Source: Sphingomonadaceae bacterium
Lineage (GTDB): Bacteria > Pseudomonadota > Alphaproteobacteria > Sphingomonadales > Sphingomonadaceae
DNA: 9,639 nucleotides
Assembly: GCA_019239785.1 (NCBI GenBank)
Contig: JAFAZM010000005.1
Span: 1 to 9,639, forward strand
Direction: 5' to 3'
The position numbers and the translations under genes were made by a program. The notes under the pieces are model-generated. The model had not been told where the DNA came from. It saw only the letters and a list, made by a program, of their open reading frames with translations, and searched no databases. Shown here piece by piece: positions 1-7,193 of the stretch (within the stretch, counting starts at the first letter, position 1; every line of letters starts with the position of its first letter).

Positions 1-2
1 AA

Positions 3-17
3 CGGGAGAGGGGTTTT
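3..17 (+). terminator. Probable right half of an intrinsic terminator cut by the window edge
   Basis: The bases CGGGAGAGGGGTTTT match in form the right arm plus T-run of the complete terminator at 7331-7358 (GGGGAGAGGG then five T). The left arm would lie before base 1, so the hairpin cannot be confirmed. If real, it ends an upstream + strand gene. It would also place the possible TTG start at 16 inside a T-tract, which argues for the ATG at 64 as the start of the first gene. Confidence 0.4.
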
Positions 18-63
18 GCATCGCCTCTGGAACCGTCTCCCACCTTCGCGCACTAGGCCGCCC

Positions 64-1458
64 ATGACCGAGGGCCTGCCGCTTCCCCGCCGCTATTACG
101 CGATCCTCGCCATCTCGTTCGGCACGGCGCTCGTCGTCATCGACGGCGCGATCCCGACCGTGGCGCTGCCGACGATCGCCCGCGATCTCGGCGTCGACAA
201 CAGCGCGGCGGTGCTGGTGGTGACGGTCTACCAGCTCGTGCTGGTGATGACCCTTTTGCCCTTCTCGGCATTGGGCGACCGGCTGGGCCATCGCCGGCTC
301 TACCAGCTCGGCCAGATCGTCTTCACGATCGCGACCCTGCTCTGCTTCTTCGCCCGTTCCCTGCCCTTCCTGCTGGTCGTGCGCGCGGCGCAGTCGCTCG
401 GCGCGGCGGCGGCGCTCAGCGTCTCCTCGGCGATGGTTCGGGCGATCTATCCGCCGCGGCAATTGGGCCGCGGGCTCGGCATCAACTCGATCGTCGTCTC
501 CAGCTCGGCCGCTTTGGCGCCGACGCTCGGCGGCTTCGTGCTCGCCTTCGGGCGCTGGCCCTGGGTGTTCGCCGCCGCGGTGCCGTTCGCGATCCTCTCT
601 TTGCTGCTCGGCCGCCACCTGCCCGAACCCCAGCCGCATACGGGGGAGTTCGACCTGCTCGGCGCGGTGCTCTGCGCGGCGACCTTCGGGCTGATCATCT
701 CCGGCCTCGAAAGCGCGGTCCACGGCAGCTCGCCGGTGGTCTCGGCGGCGATCGTCGCGACCGGCATCCTGATCGCCTTCATCTTCGTGCGGCGCGAGCT
801 CGGCGAGCCCCGGCCGATCATGCCGGTCGACCTGCTCGCCAGGCCCGTCTTCGCGCTCTCGACGCTCGGTGCGCTAACCGCCTTCGTCGCCTCGATGACG
901 GTGATCCTCTCCATGCCTTTCCGGCTCGAGCACGGCTTCGGCTTCGCGCCGAGCGAGGTCGGGGCGATGATCGCGCCCTGGCCGCTCACCACCTTGTTCG
1001 TCGCGCCGGCGGCCGGCGCGCTGTCGGACCGGGTGCCGGCCGGCCTGCTCGGGGGCATCGGTATGGCGCTCGCCTGCGCCGCCCTGCTCGCCCTGGCCTG
1101 GCTGCCGACGCATCCGGCCTATCTCGATGTGGCCTGGCGGATGTCGCTCTGCGGCGCCGGCTTCGGCCTGTTCCTCTCGCCCAATGCGCGCGTGATCATC
1201 GGCTCGGCCCCGCGCGAGCGCGCCGCCTCGGCCGGCGGCTTGATCTCGACGACGCGAATGACGGGGCAGACTCTGGGCGCGACTTTGGTGGCGGCTCTGC
1301 TTGCGCTTGGGCTTGGCGGCGGCTCTGCGCCGCCGCTGGCCGCCGCGGTGCTGGCGTTCGTCGCGGGGCTGTGCAGCATCGCGCGGCTGAATCCCTCGCT
1401 GCGGCGCACCGAGGTCGGAGAGGTCAGGGGGAATCAGCCAGCGGCGCACGTGAGATGA
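64..1458 (+). CDS. MFS multidrug efflux transporter, DHA2 (EmrB/QacA-like) family
   Basis: This is an inner-membrane, proton-driven exporter of the major facilitator superfamily, probably for drugs or other small toxic compounds. The 464-residue protein (from ATG 64) is hydrophobic throughout and long enough for about 14 membrane helices. TM1 carries the DHA2 signature with IDG at 26-28 and VALPTIARDLG at 33-43. The loop motif GDRLGHRRL is at 71-79, the arginine-containing TM4 motif RAAQSLGAA at 104-112, and the antiporter motif APTLGGFV at 149-156 followed by RWPWVF. The frame is open back to a TTG at 16, but that would add 16 charged or proline-rich residues and start inside a likely terminator T-run, so the ATG at 64 is preferred; its Shine-Dalgarno is weak. 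No regulator or membrane-fusion partner is visible, and the substrate is unknown. Confidence 0.9.
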   Translation: MTEGLPLPRRYYAILAISFGTALVVIDGAIPTVALPTIARDLGVDNSAAVLVVTVYQLVLVMTLLPFSALGDRLGHRRLYQLGQIVFTIATLLCFFARSLPFLLVVRAAQSLGAAAALSVSSAMVRAIYPPRQLGRGLGINSIVVSSSAALAPTLGGFVLAFGRWPWVFAAAVPFAILSLLLGRHLPEPQPHTGEFDLLGAVLCAATFGLIISGLESAVHGSSPVVSAAIVATGILIAFIFVRRELGEPRPIMPVDLLARPVFALSTLGALTAFVASMTVILSMPFRLEHGFGFAPSEVGAMIAPWPLTTLFVAPAAGALSDRVPAGLLGGIGMALACAALLALAWLPTHPAYLDVAWRMSLCGAGFGLFLSPNARVIIGSAPRERAASAGGLISTTRMTGQTLGATLVAALLALGLGGGSAPPLAAAVLAFVAGLCSIARLNPSLRRTEVGEVRGNQPAAHVR

Positions 1459-1558
1459 TCCGGAGACAGCTGCGACGCCGAATGGAATCTCAGTCACAAC
1501 TCGCGGCGAGATCAACGGCTAGAACCAAGCATATATTTACCGCCAGCTCGGTTACGGC

Positions 1559-1617
1559 CATTGAAGCAACTTATGAATAGACTCGATATTCAATGATCAT
1601 TGAAGTAATGCAACTTG
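1559..1617 (+). repeat. Short direct repeats upstream of the transglycosylase gene
   Basis: CATTGAAG occurs at 1559-1566 and again at 1599-1606. The following GCAACTT occurs at 1566-1572 and, with a 4-base insertion, at 1610-1616. The segment 1561-1620 has only 19 G/C of 60, unlike the rest of the window. A weak sigma70-like pair can be read (TTGAAG 1561-1566, 18-base spacer, GATATT 1585-1590; four of six matches each), so this is the likeliest promoter zone for the gene starting at 1662. The promoter reading is an inference. Confidence 0.4.
1589..1604. promoter_or_regulatory. Perfect 16-bp palindrome, candidate operator
   Basis: TTCAATGATCATTGAA reads identically on both strands and lies 57 bp before the ATG at 1662. 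It overlaps the end of the weak -10-like GATATT at 1585-1590. A perfect, AT-rich palindrome of this length in a GC-rich genome fits a dimeric repressor site (TetR, MarR or Xre type). No regulator gene is adjacent, so the cognate protein is unknown. Confidence 0.45.
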
Positions 1618-1646
1618 AAGCGGGGCGAGCGGCAAACTTAAGCCAC

Positions 1647-1654
1647 AAGGGGGG
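1647..1654 (+). promoter_or_regulatory. Strong Shine-Dalgarno fixing the start at ATG 1662
   Basis: AAGGGGGG ends 7 bases before ATG 1662. The in-frame ATGs at 1593 and 1608 lack a comparable site, and the first overlaps the palindrome at 1589-1604. The 23 extra residues they would add carry no recognisable signal. Confidence 0.65.
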
Positions 1655-1661
1655 CGGACAT

Positions 1662-2396
1662 ATGGCTCCACCACAGCACAAAAGTGGCTTTGATATCTGG
1701 AAGGAAATGATCGATCAGGCCCACAATGATGGGGCCTGGAACAGTCACGACCGAATCATAATGGACGCCGTCAACGAAATAAATAAGCACCTTACCAAAA
1801 CTCCAGGCTTCAAGGCCCTCGATTGGCAGTTGATCAAGGCGATGACCTGGGTGGAAACCGGCGCGCAAAGCTCGGAATGGACGAAAAAGCCAATGCAGAT
1901 CGGCGTTGCCAACGATCCGGGGCTGAGCTCGTTGCTGTCGGGCAAGGAGGGAGGTGAGGTGGTCCTCCCTCCCGCCTGGGTGAAGGAGATAGGGCTCGCC
2001 TCGGTGCGGACTAACCCGGCGCACAATATCAAGGCAGGCGTGGGTTATCTCATGATGCGTATGGCGTACTTCGAGAACAAGAGCATGATCGTCACGCCTC
2101 TTCTGCCTTATGAGGTGATCGTGAAACCGGGCGAAAGCCTCGAGAGTATCGCCCGACGAGAAGGGAGCACGGTGGATATCCTCAAGGAACTCAATCCCGA
2201 TGCCCGCAAGATGATTTTCCCGAAGCAGAAGCTGAAGGTCCGCAAGGGCTCCATCCAGAAGGTCATAAGCGGCTGGCGCGAGATCACGACGGTTACTGTC
2301 GCCCAGCGCTACAATGGCGGCGGCGATCCCAAATACAGGGAGAAACTCGATTACGCGTTGAGCGCGGTCAGGAAAATCAAGATATCTCCCCCGTGA
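1662..2396 (+). CDS. Lysozyme-like/lytic transglycosylase domain protein with internal LysM domain
   Basis: This is a putative peptidoglycan-cleaving protein of 244 residues. The SLT/lysozyme-like signature is spread over the chain: WVETGA with candidate catalytic Glu65, PMQIG at 77-81, NPAHNIKAGVGYL at 118-130, and YNGGGDPKY at 217-225, which corresponds to the AYNAG motif of transglycosylases. Between the third and fourth motifs sits a LysM repeat (about 150-194, from YEVIVKPGESLESIA to QKLKVRK), a murein-binding module that thus appears inserted within the catalytic fold. There is no signal peptide or membrane segment, so export would need lysis, a phage-like route or a contractile secretion apparatus. 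None of these is encoded nearby, nor is an obvious immunity protein. Base composition is distinctly lower in GC (1681-1740 has 29 G/C of 60), suggesting horizontal acquisition. Exact subfamily and role (endolysin, effector or housekeeping) are not known. Confidence 0.75.
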   Translation: MAPPQHKSGFDIWKEMIDQAHNDGAWNSHDRIIMDAVNEINKHLTKTPGFKALDWQLIKAMTWVETGAQSSEWTKKPMQIGVANDPGLSSLLSGKEGGEVVLPPAWVKEIGLASVRTNPAHNIKAGVGYLMMRMAYFENKSMIVTPLLPYEVIVKPGESLESIARREGSTVDILKELNPDARKMIFPKQKLKVRKGSIQKVISGWREITTVTVAQRYNGGGDPKYREKLDYALSAVRKIKISPP

Positions 2397-2420
2397 TGGG
2401 AATCCGTCCTTTGCCCATCA
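2394..2420. terminator. Weak hairpin over the transglycosylase stop codon
   Basis: TGATGGG (2394-2400, including the TGA stop) is complementary to CCCATCA (2414-2420), giving a 7-bp stem with a 13-base loop. There is no T-run. It lies in the 67-bp gap between two convergent genes and may act as a weak or factor-assisted terminator. No better candidate is visible in the gap. Confidence 0.25.
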
Positions 2421-2463
2421 TGCGCGATCGTCATCGGGCTGGCGACCACCACTTGAGCAAGGC

Positions 2464-4182
2464 CTAGAACACCGCCCGCGCCGCCCCGCCCATCATCTGC
2501 GCCCGCACCAGCGGAATCGGCGGCCCGCCATAGGACAGGAACCGATCGTGGAACGCCTTCCACGCCTGCCGGTCGCCGCGCGTGCGGGTCCAGTCCTCCC
2601 GCAGGCGGCGGATCATCAACTTGCCCATCGTGTAGTTGAGATAGGCTGGATCGTAGGTGCCGCGCGCCGCCTGCTGGCGGGCATTGCCTTCGTCCTGGTA
2701 GCATTGCTCGCGGAACATCTGGCGCGACTGCTCCTGCGTCATCCGGCCGATATGCATGCCGATCGCCGAGAGGAAGCGGCAGTCGCGCAGCAAGGCGTTG
2801 GAGAGCTGGCCGATATGCGTCTCCGGGTCGCCATTGCCGAGCCCGGCCTCCCACATCATCTCCTCGCCATAATGGGCCCAGCCCTCGGCATAGGCATAGC
2901 CGACATAGACCCGGCCGAAGACGAAGGGCGAGCGGTTGGCGTGCAGGAAGTTCAGGAAATGGCCCGGCCAGACCTCGTGCACCGAGGTGAAGAGCAGATC
3001 CTTCTCGCCCGGGATGAAGCCGGCCTGGACCTCCGGCGACCAGCTCGGATCGGGCGGCGCGATATAATAGACCGACGGCAGGCCGTGCTCGTAGGGCCCG
3101 GGTATGTCGATATAGGCCGCGTTCTGCCGGTTATAGGGCGGCGCTTCCTCGACATGGGCCTGCTCGGTGCCGGGGATCGAGACGAGATCGTGCTCGGCGA
3201 TGAAGGCGCGCAGGCCCGCGAGCTGCTGCCGCGCCGCCGCGACCGGGCCGCCCGCCGGCTTGTGCGCGCTCATCCGGTCGACGCAGGCGGGGATGGTCGC
3301 CCCGGGCGCGAAGCGGGCGCAGGCCTCCTGCAGCGCCTGGCGGTTGCGCTGCAGGTCGGCGCGGCCGATCGCCTCGAGCTGGTCGAGCGGCGTATCGACC
3401 ATCTCCGTGTCGCGGATCATCTGCGCGAAACGCTGCGGCCCAAGCGCGAAATCGGTGGTCGCGTTCGGCCGCTGACTCTCCAGCCATTCGGCAAGGCCGT
3501 GCATCGCCTGGGAGGCGTCACGGGCTGCGTCGCGCAGCTGCGCCTGCAGCGCGGCGTCGTGGACCTCGGCGAAGGCGGCGGTGCCGTCGGCGGGATAATA
3601 ATCGGCGAAGCCCTGGAAGGCCGACTTGCCGTAGTCGATGAAGCTGACCGGCAGCGGCGTGCGCAGATTGGCGCGGATCTGCCGCACCGCGCGGGGGACT
3701 TCGCGCAGATAGGCGATGAAAGCCCTGAGCCGCGTCGCCGCCGGCGCATAGGGCCGGGTCACGTAGACCGACGGATCGAGCCCGTTGTTCATATAATAAG
3801 CCGGGTTGGTGTGCGGCTGGTCGGCCGTCTCCAGCCAGAACAGGGCGCCGCGGGTGCGGGCGATCAGATAGTCGCGCTCGAACCTCTGCTCGCGGGTCAG
3901 GCGGCGGGGATCGTAAGCCTGGGCCAGGTTGAGCAGGCTGTGCAGCCGGCCGATCTCGTTGCGCAGCCCGGTTTCGCTCCAGTCGGGGAGCCGGCCGTCA
4001 TATTCGTGCCGGCCCTGCTGCACGGCGAAGGGCGGATTGGCCCGGAAATCCTGGTCGATATAATGCTGCATGAAGGCCGGCCAGGCCTCGGCGGCGCGGC
4101 GCGGCCGTTGCGCGTCCGAAGCGGCGGCGGCGCCGAGCGCGAGCGAGGTGGCGATCAGGAAAGGGACGAAGCGACGCGTCAT
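2464..4182 (-). CDS. Secreted DUF885 family protein (putative zinc metallopeptidase-like)
   Basis: The protein has 572 residues from the ATG at 4182, which is preceded by GGAGG four bases upstream. An N-terminal signal peptide (MTRRF, hydrophobic 6-21, cleavage around ASDA at 21-24) indicates export to the periplasm; the ALGAAAA stretch has no lipobox cysteine. The family signature is clear: HEVWPGH at 402-408, matching the DUF885 HExxPGH motif, and EGWAHYGEEM at 433-442, both expected to form the metal site, then a C-terminal YDPAYLNYTMGKLMIRRLRE block at 510-529. Length is normal for the family. Members resemble M32-type carboxypeptidases in their motif, but few have been assayed, so peptidase activity is likely rather than proven. 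An in-frame upstream start (4269) would bury the signal peptide and is rejected. It is divergent from the MFS gene at 4386. Confidence 0.88.
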   Translation of the reverse strand: MTRRFVPFLIATSLALGAAAASDAQRPRRAAEAWPAFMQHYIDQDFRANPPFAVQQGRHEYDGRLPDWSETGLRNEIGRLHSLLNLAQAYDPRRLTREQRFERDYLIARTRGALFWLETADQPHTNPAYYMNNGLDPSVYVTRPYAPAATRLRAFIAYLREVPRAVRQIRANLRTPLPVSFIDYGKSAFQGFADYYPADGTAAFAEVHDAALQAQLRDAARDASQAMHGLAEWLESQRPNATTDFALGPQRFAQMIRDTEMVDTPLDQLEAIGRADLQRNRQALQEACARFAPGATIPACVDRMSAHKPAGGPVAAARQQLAGLRAFIAEHDLVSIPGTEQAHVEEAPPYNRQNAAYIDIPGPYEHGLPSVYYIAPPDPSWSPEVQAGFIPGEKDLLFTSVHEVWPGHFLNFLHANRSPFVFGRVYVGYAYAEGWAHYGEEMMWEAGLGNGDPETHIGQLSNALLRDCRFLSAIGMHIGRMTQEQSRQMFREQCYQDEGNARQQAARGTYDPAYLNYTMGKLMIRRLREDWTRTRGDRQAWKAFHDRFLSYGGPPIPLVRAQMMGGAARAVF

Positions 4183-4252
4183 AGAGCCTCCGCAAAAGCT
4201 GCGAATCCGCCCACCCCGCGCGCTTACTGCACCCAATTTCGTTTCGAGGCCA

Positions 4253-4300
4253 GCGCAAGACTCTTCCAAGGCGCAAGCAAGGATTGGAAGAAGCTTGCGC
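4253..4300. promoter_or_regulatory. Interrupted inverted repeat in a divergent promoter region
   Basis: GCGCAAG (4253-4259) pairs with CTTGCGC (4294-4300), and TCTTCCAA (4262-4269) pairs with TTGGAAGA (4284-4291). Together they form a 7+8-bp stem with a 2x2 internal loop and a 14-base apical loop. A third GCGCAAG sits in the loop at 4271-4277. It is the only marked structure in the 203-bp gap (4183-4385) between the divergent DUF885 and MFS_3 genes, so an operator or leader hairpin is plausible. No clear -35/-10 pair was found. Confidence 0.4.
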
Positions 4301-4385
4301 GGACGCCGCCGCTAAACTGGGATAGCGGCTTTCCTCCACACCTGCGGTTGAAGCCTCCGGCGCACCGGCCTAATCGCGTCGCCTG

Positions 4386-5648
4386 ATGGCCGCGCCCACC
4401 TCGCCCTTCCAGATCGCCGACTTCCGCTTCTACTGGGTGGCGCGGCTCGCCGCGACGATCGCCCAGATGATCATGGTGATCGTGATCGGCTGGCAGGTCT
4501 ACGACCTCGCCCGGGCGACGATGAGCCTCAAGGAGGCGAGCTTCCAGCTCGGCATGATCGGCGTAGTCCAGTTCGTCCCCTTGTTCGCCTTGACCCTGGT
4601 CACCGGCTGGACCGCGGACCGGCTCGACCGGAGAATCATCGCCCGCGCGACGATCGCGCTGGAATTCGCCTGCGCCGCCACCCTCGCCCTCCTCGCCTAC
4701 ACCGGCCGCACCAGCCTGCTCTCCTTGTTCGCGGTCGCCGCTCTGCTCGGCGTCGCCCGCGCCTTCGCGATGCCGGCGCTGCAGGCGCTCTCCCCCAATC
4801 TGGTGCCGCGCGATATTTTGCCGCGGGCGATCGCGATGAGCTCGATCTCCTGGCAGGTCGGCGCGGTCGCCGGCCCGGCGATCGGCGGCTATCTCTACGC
4901 GCTTGCGCCGCACATGCCTTATGCGGTGGCGGGCGGGCTGTTCGCGATCTCGATCTTCTGCATGTTCATGATCGGGCCGAAGCCGCGCACCCCGATCGAG
5001 GGCTCGCGCCATCCCTGGCACCAGATGGTCGACGGGCTGCGCTACGTGCGGCAGAACAAGTTGGTGCTGGGCGCGATCTCGCTCGACCTGTTCGCGGTGC
5101 TGCTCGGCGGGGCGACGGCGATGCTGCCGGTGTTCGCGCGCGACATCCTGCAGGTCGGGGCGACCGGGCTCGGCCATCTGCGCGCCGCGCCGGCGCTCGG
5201 CGCCACCTTGGTTGCGATCTTCTTCTCCTTCCGCCCGCTGAAGCATGACGTGGGCGTCAAGATGCTCGGCGCAGTCGGCGTGTTCGGAGCGGCGACGATC
5301 GGCTTCGGCCTGTCGCGGGCGATGCCGCTCTCCCTGCTCTGCCTGGCTCTGCTCGGCGCCGCCGACATGTTCTCCGTCTATGTCCGCCAGTCGCTGATCC
5401 AGCTCTACACGCCGGACGACAAGAGGGGCCGGGTCGGCGCGGTCTCCTCCCTGTTCATCTCCGCCTCGAACGAATTGGGCGAGGCGGAAAGCGGCTTCCT
5501 CGCCGCGCTCATCGGCCCGATCCCGGCGGTCGTCGCCGGCGGCGTCGGCGCGATCGCGGTCACCTTCCTCTGGTCCTGGTGGTTCCCGGAGCTGCGCCGC
5601 GCCCGCACTTTCGACGCGCCGGCGGCGGCGTCGGAGGCGGTGGCGTGA
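4386..5648 (+). CDS. MFS transporter, MFS_3 / enterobactin exporter EntS-like family
   Basis: This 420-residue inner-membrane protein has the features of the MFS_3 group. The N-terminus reads FRFYWVARLAATIAQ (13-27) and runs into TM1 with GWQVYDL (35-41). The TM2-3 loop is GWTADRLDRRII (74-85), TM5 has GPAIGGYLYAL (163-173), and the C-terminal half has TPDDKRGRVGAVSSLF (342-357) followed by NELGEAESG (362-370). EntS-like members export siderophores or other small metabolites, but many of unknown substrate occur alone. No siderophore synthesis gene is seen here, so the substrate is not assignable. The ATG at 4386 has no recognisable Shine-Dalgarno, which may mean a leaderless transcript. Its stop lies 5 bp from that of the convergent dioxygenase gene. 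Confidence 0.88.
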   Translation: MAAPTSPFQIADFRFYWVARLAATIAQMIMVIVIGWQVYDLARATMSLKEASFQLGMIGVVQFVPLFALTLVTGWTADRLDRRIIARATIALEFACAATLALLAYTGRTSLLSLFAVAALLGVARAFAMPALQALSPNLVPRDILPRAIAMSSISWQVGAVAGPAIGGYLYALAPHMPYAVAGGLFAISIFCMFMIGPKPRTPIEGSRHPWHQMVDGLRYVRQNKLVLGAISLDLFAVLLGGATAMLPVFARDILQVGATGLGHLRAAPALGATLVAIFFSFRPLKHDVGVKMLGAVGVFGAATIGFGLSRAMPLSLLCLALLGAADMFSVYVRQSLIQLYTPDDKRGRVGAVSSLFISASNELGEAESGFLAALIGPIPAVVAGGVGAIAVTFLWSWWFPELRRARTFDAPAAASEAVA

Positions 5649-5653
5649 CGGGC

Positions 5654-6202
5654 TCAGCCCTGCGTCATGCCGGTCCAGGCGACCAGGGCCCAGCGCGTGC
5701 CGCGCGTCACCGGCACCACCCGGTGCAGCGCGCGCGACGGAAAGAGATGGACGCCGCCGCGGCCCAGGGTCCGCGGCCGGCCGGCGAGGTCCGGGATCAC
5801 CTCCAGCGCGCCGCCCTCGTAAGCGGAGGCGGCGGAGAGCTCGACCGACATCGAGATCAGCCGCCTCTCGCCGGTGTCGCCGCCGGCATCGCTGTGCCAG
5901 ACCTGGAAATGGCCGCCTTCGTCGTAGCGCAGGACCTGGACCGGCTCGCTCAGCGGCCCGACCGCAAGCCCGAACGCCTCCGCGCCGGCCCCGAAGAGGG
6001 CGTCGAGCCGCGCGAACAGCCAGGGCGCGGTCTCGCGATCGACCAGGCTGGAGCATACATCCCTGAGCGCCCGATCCACCCGGCGGCCGGCGCCGGTATA
6101 AAGCGGCCCCGGCTCGCCGGGCACCGCGTCCGCCAGAGCGATGATCCGGTCGCATTCCGCATCGTCGAACGCGTCCGGAAGGGCGAGATAAGTCCGCGAC
6201 AT
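5654..6202 (-). CDS. 2-oxoglutarate/Fe(II)-dependent dioxygenase, prolyl 4-hydroxylase-like
   Basis: This small 182-residue cytoplasmic protein belongs to the P4Hc-type double-stranded beta-helix family, which couples oxidation of 2-oxoglutarate to hydroxylation of a substrate. All key residues are visible: Tyr93 in LRYDEGGHF, the iron ligands His103 and Asp105 in HSDAGG, the distal ligand His160 in ALHRVVPV, and the 2-oxoglutarate-binding Arg170 ten residues later in RGTRWALVAW. GGALEVIPD (130-138) is the usual loop before the last strands. The substrate is unknown; bacterial relatives hydroxylate proteins or free amino acids. It is divergent from cysK with 49 bp between the starts, and its ATG (complement of 6200-6202) has no strong Shine-Dalgarno. 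It ends 5 bp from the convergent MFS gene. Confidence 0.87.
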   Translation of the reverse strand: MSRTYLALPDAFDDAECDRIIALADAVPGEPGPLYTGAGRRVDRALRDVCSSLVDRETAPWLFARLDALFGAGAEAFGLAVGPLSEPVQVLRYDEGGHFQVWHSDAGGDTGERRLISMSVELSAASAYEGGALEVIPDLAGRPRTLGRGGVHLFPSRALHRVVPVTRGTRWALVAWTGMTQG

Positions 6203-6251
6203 CCAAGCAACCTAACCCCGCGCGCTGCGGCGCGATAGCAGGAGCGAAGCC

Positions 6252-7172
6252 ATGAAAGCCTCCAACATCCTCGAGACGATCGGCAACACGCCGCATATCC
6301 GGATGAACCGCCTGTTCGGCGACGCCGAGGTCTGGATCAAGTCCGAGCGCGCCAATCCCGGCGGCTCGATCAAGGACCGCATCGCGCTGGCGATGATCGA
6401 GGATGCCGAGCGGACCGGCAAGTTGCAGCCCGGCGGCACGATCGTCGAGCCGACCTCGGGCAATACCGGCATCGGCCTCGCCATGGTCGCCGCGGTCAAG
6501 GGCTATAAGCTGGTCTTGGTCATGCCGGAGAGCATGAGCCTGGAGCGGCGCCGGCTGATGCTCGCCTACGGCGCGACCTTCGATCTGACTCCCAAGGAGA
6601 AGGGGATGAAGGGCGCGATCGCCCGCGCGCAGGAGCTGATCGAGCAGACGCCCGGCAGCTGGATGCCGCAGCAGTTCGACAATCCCGCCAATGTCGAGGT
6701 GCATGCCCGGACCACCGCGCAGGAGATCTTGAACGACTTCCGCGACAGCCCGATCGACGTCGTCATCACCGGCGTCGGCACCGGCGGCCACATTACCGCC
6801 TGCGCCGAGGTGCTGAAGAAGGCATGGCCGGAGCTCAAGGTGTTCGCGGTCGAGCCGACCCTGTCGCCGGTCATCTCCGGCGGCCAGCCCGGCCCGCACC
6901 CGATCCAGGGCATCGGCGCCGGCTTCGTTCCGAGCAATCTTCACACCGACGCGATCGACGGCGTGATCACCGTCGAGGCCGACGATGCCAAGGAAATGGC
7001 CCGCCGCGCCGCGCGCGAGGAGGGCATATTGGTCGGGATCAGCTCGGGCGCCTGCCTGACCGCGATCCGCCAGAAATTGCGCGAGCTGCCGGCCGGGGTG
7101 CGCATCCTCGGCTTCAACTACGACACCGGCGAGCGCTACCTCTCCGTGCCGGACTTCCTGCCCAACGAGTAA
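6252..7172 (+). CDS. cysK: Cysteine synthase (O-acetylserine sulfhydrylase)
   Basis: This PLP enzyme makes L-cysteine from O-acetyl-L-serine and sulfide in the cytoplasm, the last step of sulfate assimilation. The 306 residues match CysK throughout. The PLP-binding lysine is Lys41 in NPGGSIKDR. The substrate loop PTSGNTG is at 67-73, KGMKGAI at 117-123, QQFDNPAN at 140-147, and the phosphate-binding loop GVGTGGH at 174-180. IQGIGAGFVP is at 218-227, ISSGA at 263-267 and DTGERYLS at 291-298. AGGAG-type ribosome binding is good (AGGAG 6240-6244, seven bases before ATG). No cysE or sulfate genes are adjacent. CysM is less likely given the GPHPIQGIGAGF block. A specialised relative such as O-ureidoserine synthase (DcsD) has the same fold and cannot be fully excluded, given the ATP-grasp neighbour. 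Confidence 0.92.
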   Translation: MKASNILETIGNTPHIRMNRLFGDAEVWIKSERANPGGSIKDRIALAMIEDAERTGKLQPGGTIVEPTSGNTGIGLAMVAAVKGYKLVLVMPESMSLERRRLMLAYGATFDLTPKEKGMKGAIARAQELIEQTPGSWMPQQFDNPANVEVHARTTAQEILNDFRDSPIDVVITGVGTGGHITACAEVLKKAWPELKVFAVEPTLSPVISGGQPGPHPIQGIGAGFVPSNLHTDAIDGVITVEADDAKEMARRAAREEGILVGISSGACLTAIRQKLRELPAGVRILGFNYDTGERYLSVPDFLPNE

Positions 7173-7193
7173 GAAGCCCCGCATCGACCAAAG

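Noticed and set aside
874..1515. A 213-residue minus-strand frame and other frames opposite the first MFS gene
   Set aside because: Low-complexity arginine/alanine-rich products opposite a gene with clear MFS motifs; GC-driven shadows.
1371..1580. A 69-residue plus-strand frame bridging the MFS end and the AT-rich gap
   Set aside because: It overlaps the MFS gene by 88 bases, has no good ribosome site and no recognisable sequence.
1593..1661. Upstream ATG starts for the transglycosylase gene
   Set aside because: ATG 1593 overlaps the palindrome and neither it nor ATG 1608 has a Shine-Dalgarno like that before ATG 1662.
2548..4386. A 612-residue open frame on the plus strand
   Set aside because: It is fully antisense to the DUF885 gene, which has a signal peptide and family motifs; the antisense product shows none.
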